Translations under genes and position numbers: made by a program | The notes under the pieces: generated by a model | The model's database searches: none | Seen by the model: only the letters and a program-made list of their open reading frames with translations | Told to the model about the DNA's origin: nothing | In this document: positions 50,501-59,500 of the stretch, one piece after another | Numbering within the stretch: position 1 is the first letter of the stretch | Layout of the letters: each line of letters opens with the position of its first letter | DNA from: Saccharina japonica | Lineage: Eukaryota > Sar > Phaeophyceae > Laminariales > Laminariaceae | DNA length: 64,000 nt | NCBI GenBank assembly: GCA_008828725.1 | Contig: MEHQ01003415.1 | Span: 124,001-188,000 of the forward strand | Direction of reading: 5' to 3'

Positions 50501-53500
50501 GGTTCGATGCGCATATCAAGGTCGAGGCATGCTCCTTTGTGAAAGCCACAAAAATATCTATATAGGCACGTGTTTAGGGGAAAATGATCTAGAGTTAGCT
50601 GTGATCGCGCAACCAGCGGGGACCACGGGCGATGTCACTAATGTCGTCGAGGCGCGTTACCTGGGATCATCTTCGTGTTTTCAACCACGGATAGGTTTCC
50701 GTCGGTGTTGTATATTGCTCTTCACGAGTACGGCTGGAAATGAGTCTACTACGATGAGGATCAGGCCGCGGATCGCTTGCAAATCTCGGAAAAAGACGGT
50801 GCTGGTGGAGTCGTTCACCTAAAGCGCCGTCGCCACTACCGCTGTCGCCACCGCCTCCGCAGCGTTTGAGGACGACGATTACGACGACGACACCGGCAGC
50901 GATGCCTGCGTCGCACTAAGTCTCCTGTATCAAGACTTCCCCACCCAAATTACTTGGAAAAAAACGCTAAAAAAGTAGAAACCCAGGCAACGGCTAGCTG
51001 CTCAATGTCGAGTTGGACGTATCTACTATGTGCGCCCTGGCCAAGGCAAGACGTTTTACTTCCACCTGCTTGCCTGCCGTATGCCAAGGTCCGTCTCCCT
51101 CAACTAACTTCTTACTCGCCCGGACTGCATCACTGCGGCGATGTCTCAGGAATGCCGCTCGGGATGCCTGTTCGTGGACAACCTTGAGTACGGCCACTCC
51201 TTAACGGAGATAGCGAGTCCTCAAGCATGCAGGACCTCCTTGAGGGAGCTCGTCGTCACCATACTCGGGTGCTGTGACGCTGGTGGCCCTCTTTCTCCGT
51301 GGCGAGATTACTGCAACTGTCTCGCCGAGGACGTTCTCCACCAAGCCCGCGCTACGGCCCCCTCTCGCGCGATGTGCGACGAGTTTCGCAACCTGGTTCT
51401 TCTTCACGTCGATAACCGCCTTCGTGCCGGGGGCTCCGTCGATGTGCTCTACTGCAAGATTTGCCGCACGAGACCGTCGAGGAGCTGGCCGAGCACAAGC
51501 ATGACGAGCTGTGCCAAGTGCAGGACGACAATGTTGGCCCATTCAACACTGAGTAGTGTTTGAATTAAAATTGGATAATTTCCCACGCCGCTCTCCAAGA
51601 CAAAGATGGCGGGCATCGCCACGTGTGGCCGGCGAGGTAGGAGGGGCGAGTTGGTGTCATCGTTGACGGACCAGTGTATACTGACAAGACCATCCTTTAT
51701 AGCACCAATGTTTTCGGTATTCGCTCCAGGGGGAGGTGATATTTTGCCGTCGCCTCCAGATGGGTTGCATCCACCCTTCTTCCCCTCAATCGCACCGCCC
51801 ATTCCCTGCTCATGATCCCCATGGACGTCAGGGCCAACTTCTCCTGCTTCGAGATGAAGCAGAGCTTCCGGGTCCAGTTGTGGCACGTGGCTGATGCCAT
51901 ATTTTGGGACGAAGTACATATGCCCCACCGGCCTTGTCGTGAAGCGGTTGAGCGGTGCCTTCGGAATATCTCGGGTAGCGACCTCCCGTGGGGTGAGGAA
52001 GCCATCGCCAGGGGGGGGTCATTTCGGGCAGATCATTTCGGTTGTTCGGAACGGACACGGGCCCAAGTGGTCAGCATCTGAGTCAACCAGTCTCTCCTCT
52101 GGATAGAGGTGCTGCTGCTTCAATAGAAGACCATCGTGTGAGTGTTGTGTGCTGGCAAGGGCGACGCTTACCACCGGGAGCTCTGTGAGTGGCAGATGAG
52201 GGTTGGCAACGGCACTCAAAAGGATGCGCGGGGACGTCCCGTCGGCCCTTTCACCGAAATACTGGTGCGCATTTCTAGCGATCTTATCGTCGCCGGGGAG
52301 GACCTGGGAAACCTCATTAACGGCGTCTCGCCCAGCTTGGATGCCTTCGGTCCCGACAAAAAAACTAAGCTTGCCTTCAGAAGATAGTCCGTGCTCGCGC
52401 CTCGAAACCACGATCAGCGAGTTATCAACGAAGATGTTATGTAGAGTGTTTCGGTCGAAGAATTCGAGTCGACGAGCGTCGATGGCATCGCGGCCATGGA
52501 CATCTACACAATCGGCCTGCAAGACGTCTTGCGAACGATGAAACCGGCAGGAGTACACACCATTGGGTAGTTCTCAAGATAGACGCATCATTCATGGTGC
52601 TGCGCACGGTGCACTCATCGATGGGGTGGTTTAAGGGCATGCACTGCCTCCTCCTCGAAGCTTCGCCGTGGGCCATTTACGTTGAAATCACGGCTTGGCC
52701 AAACGCATGGCAGAGGACCTTAGTGCCACGGTGCAAGCTCACTTCGAGCTAGGGTGAGCTTTGTTTCGTCCTCACCAGGCTGACATTTCCATTTGCAATG
52801 TGTTTTCCTGTGAACACCAACAAAGCGCAAGAGCAGACGCTTGGCGGGGCGAGGAATCGTCTTTCGCAACCCGTTTTTTTCACTCGGCACACGACTTTTT
52901 TTCTAGAGCTACATTGCGCATGGTCTCCTGTTCATGGTCATTCGCAGGTAATTCAACTTTACCGGGCAGTTCGCAGGGAATATACTCCGCCAAAGACCGT
53001 CTACGAAGGGGTGCTCGATGATTCAGCGCGACAGCGACGAAGGAATCCACGCGCGTTGTCCCCGGAATATAGAAAAACGAGATGTGATAGGGGTACACGG
53101 GGCGCAGTGCAGAGGCCCCGACTGCGACAGCTCTCATCGGTAGGTGCCCTTTGAGTGTTGATTTTTCACCGAGTATATGTATTGCAATGGTTCCTCGTGG
53201 ATAGGACAGGGCAGGAGTTCGATATGGAGTGGACATATGTGGAGAATACATGGAATTATCTAGTAGGTGCGTACATGCAGACAGGTATGGGATACGTTTC
53301 CATGCAAATGAACTTTTACTGATGACAAGGGTTGAACTGGCTTGTTGTGGGATAATTTTACTTGTTTTTCCATGTGAAGAAAGATCGGGACCAAATAATC
53401 GATTGTGAGGCTTGATATTATATTCTGAATATCATGTTCGTCCTTTTAGCAAAAACAATCCCACGAATATTGAATGTGGACGGGAGAAAACTACCAAAGC

Positions 53501-56500
53501 AAAATTGAACAAAAGCACGACGAAACTGGTGCTGAAGGGGGCACGATTGGGTAGTATACTAGCAAGCAGTCTCAACTGCAAACGGCCCCGTCATAGGAAC
53601 AAAGACGCATAACTTGCCCTTGCTTAATATACGGTAGCACAACAGGAAACACCTGTTTTGTTTGGATTGAATCGGTATATATTTGATTTAGCTTGGCGAT
53701 AAAAAGGCCATTATTGTCCTTAACTCAACATAGCTTCAATCACGCAAGGACGAAAACATTATTTATTCAATGCGACACAATCATGATAACTACGTAAGCG
53801 TGTTGAATGATAAAGATTACCTCAAACCCAAAGAACTGGCCGTTCACCGTGTTCGAAAACAATATTCAGAACCTGCTCGGTGATCATTTATATGTTTTCA
53901 ACTGATACAACAGCTTCGAGAGCGGCAGTTCAAGCGTACGTACGTCTGTCGAACAGCAATCCTTCGTTAAATTATTTCGCGGAATGCTCATGAGTGATTA
54001 ACCTCGACGTTCAAGATGAACACTGTCAGATTAGAAACGCGACATCAGTACATGATACGAGTTGCGTACGGGTGCATAAGCAATATATGATGGCTCGAAC
54101 GTAGCTCATACAGCAAATAAGTTGCGATCGTGTTCCATAAAACCAGAGAACCGTGATAAGTGATATATTTAGTTGGTAGAATCCATTGGTGTTGCTGTAC
54201 AAAGCACTTCTGTATGGTATAAATATGTCGCCGTTACCCTCTAAAGCTCAAGTAGTATTGGAGATCGGCTGTGAGCAAACAACCTATTCATAGGTTAATA
54301 CCTCGTTTGGGAATTCAGGGGTGGACATAAATGAGACCAATGACTATGCTGTTGTCAAAAGCGAGAATAACATCCGAATTGCAACCCAGGCGCCTATACG
54401 ATAAACGCGCAGAATGGTAATACCCGAACTGCTGCACGTTCGTTTTTAGTCCTTCGAGCCCAAATTATCAGTTCAAAGCGCCCACATGAGAAGAAGCTAT
54501 ATGCCACCGTACCATATGTACATATACATACCTGGTATGTTACAATGATCACGTCCGTAGTAGAATATTCATTCCACACTACAGATTCGCGCATTATGCG
54601 AATTTGATGGTGTCATTGAAAACAATCCTGAACTTCCCGACGCAAAAAAAAAAGTTGATGCTTTGTTTCAAAGTCAAACCGGGGCAAGAATCGACTTACA
54701 GCAATAATATCACTTAGCAAAAGAAGACGCCATAAAAATAAATAGAGACTGCAAGCGTTAGCATCCCCGTTGACTATGGGAGACGGCAAGCTAGCGGCTG
54801 CGGCTCGGGGGCGCACGCCGCTTCAGACGATGAGAACTGGGGGTGGCGAATACTGAAAATCTCGAAGCACCTATACACCAGTAGGAGCTGGCTGTCGTTG
54901 TACACGGAGCGAAACAATAAGAAAGTCGACCTCTCTTAACATCGTCACACAAAAAATTATTCGTAGCCTCCTTCTGTGAAATATTGTAAAACTAAACACA
55001 ACAGCATGGGCTGTAGCTGCTGCAGCAGAGGCGACAGAGAGCGAGGCTGTTGGGCACTTGGGCATGTTTGTTTCTGCTGCGGCTGCCGAGCATGTCGAGG
55101 AGAAGGCTCCAATGTATGCCTCCGCTCCTGGCCTGAGCGACACCGTGCACTCGCCCGGGATCTCGGGAGAGATATCATGGATGTCCTCACTCGGTAGTGT
55201 TGAAATATTGTTGTCTGTAGTAGTATGTGTATTGTTATTTGAATACCAGGTACTGGTATGTATCACCTGGTACCTGGTGTTGTGTTTGCCATCCGTCAAC
55301 ATACAGCATGAGCTTCAACATTGAACGGTATGAATTAGGAGGTACTGGGAATAAGTATTGTACATATATGTGGTATATGACTGAAACACTCGCAAATCAA
55401 ATCGTAATCACAGAAGCCCCGTAGTTTTTAGTACGCAAGAGGTGACATGATAAGAGGAACAAGTGCGTAGTCTATACATCAACTACCGCTGTACAATGCC
55501 TTTGAATGGTAGAAAGTCGGAAAGTCTATCTCCCTTCTAAATGTTCGAAAAATGTGCTGGGTTCCGCAGTATTTGACTTTCAAACATTGGGGGGCGATGT
55601 GGGTGCCAGGCTCTTGGCCCAACCGTCGCATGGATATGCTCTGCGTCAGTTTCACCTATCGTCGAGGTAATATATATCTGTATCTTATTGCACAACTGTG
55701 GTCGTTTGTATTCCAAGACTACTTGCCGTATTCTTCAACTCCATTTGTCCCGTGCACAAGTAATGTCTGACACACCCAAGATCCTTGCATGCGCGGCAAG
55801 GGCAGTACACTCTTCGCATCGTTCATCCAACTTGTCGACAAGCCTGAATTCTCGAATAACCTCGCATTACCTCGACGCTACTCAGACAATAAATGAAAGT
55901 GCTACAGACTTAAGCCGAACCTGAGTCCGTAGCATATATGAAAGTGCCACAGACTAATAATGCATTTTTCCAGACAGCACAAGACAGCCGAGGGGTTGTA
56001 TATATTCAATATAGGTGCAAATTGGTGGGCAATACCACGCACGTTCCATATTTTGAGTGTATGCAAGTACAAGGCTTCGCATGTATACCGGCGGTCGCCG
56101 GGACATACATGGTCCAGGAAGGAGTGAAGGGGTTGAGGGGTTGAGAGGTTTCACTTCGGAGATGTAAGCATCACAAATAATGTTGTTGCGGGTGTTTGTA
56201 TCATATGGATAAATACAATGCCAACTGTTGGGAAGTCGACAGCACAACATGCTCCGAGAAAAATACGAGTGCCGGGCCAAACAACTTCCCGTAGCACGAC
56301 ACTACTACCGGGTACGTACTGGTATACCGCGAACACTCCTGCTGCTGCTTCTGTTGAACCCGTTTAAATTTCATATGATAGAGCAGGAGCAGAAGAGTGA
56401 AGGATGCAGTCGAAAAAAAAACATTGCTACTGGGTACTTGTCGGCTTGTCGGACCTGGAATCTTACAAAAATATATGTTTGGTAGTAATTGTCTGGATTA

Positions 56501-59500
56501 ATATCCACGCACTGTGGCAATCAACCTTGCAGCTTACAACAGCAGTGCAAATAGGCACGCATCTTTGATGTCCATGCAGCACAGCACACAGCTTCTTCAG
56601 CAGAAGCATACAGCTCGCCAGCTTCCCAACTCCCAGCCCCAAGGACAGCAAGCTGCTGGGTGTGCTGTAGTCTGGATCTGCAGCAACCACCCTGCAACAG
56701 CAGCACTGTTGACGGCGTTGACAGGCATCCCGCACGCGTGACTGGTTCCTCTGGGAACTGCAGATAGGTCCTTCTGCTATCGACCAGCTTCACGTGTCCC
56801 ATACTATCGACCACACACCACACTCAGCACAGCACAGCAGAGCATACGCCCAACCTAACTACAACTGAGCTGGCTGGTGGCAAGTACACACACGATATCT
56901 GCCAGCCTGCTGTATTCTGGGGGCACAGATAGCTCTGGGCTCTGAGATGCTCGCCGCACGATTGCGGCCTGCAGCTTGACGACGATTGATGGTGATTTTA
57001 CTCTGATTGTGTTTTTACTATGATTTACCGTGTTATCACAAGTATAAAACACAAGATGTCCCACGCATTTCGAAGCGGCTTTTCTCCACGGAGGGGAGAG
57101 TGCAGATGCGATTGGCTTTGGGGCTACTATAAGAAGCCCTCGGCGAGACCGCTACTACAGTAGTCCACCACCTTACTTGTGTGTGCCTTCCTTGTTCTGG
57201 AGAACAACGGTTCTGAAATCGTGTTATCGTGGGTTATATACGGCAGATACTCAAAACGGTTCAATGTGTTATTTCGTCAGAGCACATGGCCCGAGCTGCA
57301 TGCCTACTGAGATGCACCACTTCTTCCCCCGTCCGGCCCGAATGAATACGTACATGTATTTTCGAGCGTTCAAGAGAAATCCGGCGAGAGGGTCAACTTT
57401 GCTGTGCTGCTCTGCTCTGTTTTGTTTGCGCACCAAGCATCAGTAACCCACACGCCGACGCGAGCGAAGATATCGCGGGATGTACTTGTCTCGAGATCGA
57501 ATCTGGTCAATCGTCATCCATAAGAATTTTTTTCCCAGGGAACTGTTCCGGCCTCCAAGAATACCGTATGTTCTGGCTACAGCAGCTTGAGGGACTGTTC
57601 AAATTTATTCCGTACCAGAGGCTGTGCCTGCCAGAAAGGGGACGCCTCGGGTTTCTACCCTAATTTCTAGCCTCAAGCGCTCTGTCCACGCCACGCACGC
57701 GGGAGGGGTGCATGTGTTCCCTGCCCGGGGGGACCCGCCGGTCAAGCAAGCGGAGTACCCCCGCCTCATATTTCTCGCGGATATCTCCATTCAGTTTCAG
57801 AGTGAACAACTGTTCGCAATGGCGTACTTTTAGACCTCAATTTTAGAAGTATTGATATTTTTTACGAGGGGGCATGTGTTGTAAGCAGAGTATTCAGAGC
57901 CCACGATGGGCCCACAAGTCTTACACCCCCCCTAACGTGTACACACCATATTTGGTTCTGCTTACTGTGTTCGCCCGTACAGCAGTAGACTGTACTTGTG
58001 TCAAGCACATAACACCAACCTAAACAATCAGACCGTGGCACATCTCCTCCCGTGAGTCGGCAATTATCAGCTCGGTGTACTTGATACACAATGCCTGGCG
58101 CTATGACGGGGGACCATAGTTAATATGACCCACGGTATATACAAAAACCCAATGTATTCACCTGCTTTACTACTGTACTGTAACAACATTTTGTCATGTT
58201 CACTATGGTCTCCCGTAGTAGCTGCGAGCTCTCCGTTTGACCTGCGCGTACCCAAATAATACGTACCCGAGTGCGCCCTGTACTACGACGGACTCTCTGT
58301 CGTAATCTTCATGAAACATTGATACATTATCAGTACATCCGTAGGGAAATGCACACAAACCATGTAAGTTCGATACGGGCTGCTTCATGTTACTCTTCTT
58401 CTGGATTGCGCACCTACCCGACCTTGGACATGTACCAGACCGTCGCGTGAGCGGCGGACGTCACTGGACACGCCCTCGACCCTGAGCACTCACCGCATAG
58501 CCCAGTACCGCTGTCGAGTACTTGAGATTCGCATTCGCAGACGTCGTCGGCGCTCTTGCCGGCGACGACGGTGCCCCTAACCGCAACTGTTACATGGAGG
58601 ACGAAAACAGAATGGAACGGAGCAAGCGAGCGGCAGGGAGGATAATATTCAGACGCTGTACATATTCCCACTGGCGAGATAGCCTGGTAATAACCGGTCT
58701 CTGTTAAAACCCTTCAGCCCTCGAGTCTTGCTGCACGCACTCTGGATCGATCGCCAATATTTTGTGGTTTTTTGTTTCGGTGTCGCCAGCTGCAATGTCG
58801 ATTGTCTGGAGCTCAGTGCTAGACGGATTAATGGTATGGAAAGCAAGCGCACGACAAAGACAGGTAGCCCGATACTCTTGCCGTGTGCAGATTTACAATG
58901 TGTTGTGAACAAACGTCAGCGGTGAACTTGATTGCTGGAATCTAGTATTTGCGAGCCGCGCTTATAATCATACTTCGGTCGCGCGTACCATGTAGGGGTG
59001 TGCTCTCGAACGGAGGATACCGTTGGTACTACGGGGCGTTTACAGTGAATCAATATCCTTTGTGTCTTCAATTTCGAGAACCACGGCCTGTCCCGTTGGC
59101 GCAAAAAAACGATGCACTTTGTTTACCAGGCACCAATAGTCCGCAATATTGCGCGATCAGACCAGGCGTCATCGGCATCCTTACGTAGCCTACGTCAGGG
59201 GTTTGGGACTAAACCCTACTACTACCACTTCTACTTGCTATGCATCCCGAGCATTGTGCAATACCTCTTCACAGTATCATAGATAGGCAGTGGTTATTGA
59301 TAAAAAAAACACTATTGCAGTGTAGACAACGATGGCGGGCCTTACGTGAGCATGTTTGGTCGGCCTTGCAGCAGCTGCCAACGCCGCAATTGGAGTCTGT
59401 GCTGCAATCTGGGAGGGAACAGCAGAGGGCACGGTGACAGTTCGAACACATTTTCAAGAAGGGAACATAATGTTAGAGCGTGGGGTACGTCTGTGGGGTC

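Larger units (their letters stand above)
38625..58493 (-). other. 20-kb intron between exons B1 and A2
   Basis: It contains the Helitron relic, the B-box tandem pair, the 39.8-41.6 kb tandem repeat, the low-complexity block near 45.5-46.3 kb and a MITE, all listed separately. The stretches 41.6-43.0, 43.6-45.0, 47.7-48.9 and 53.2-58.1 kb show no recognisable gene. CAG/CTG-rich patches occur at 55.0-55.1 and 56.5-56.9 kb. No further A or B exon was found, although the length leaves room for a missed one. Confidence 0.5.
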
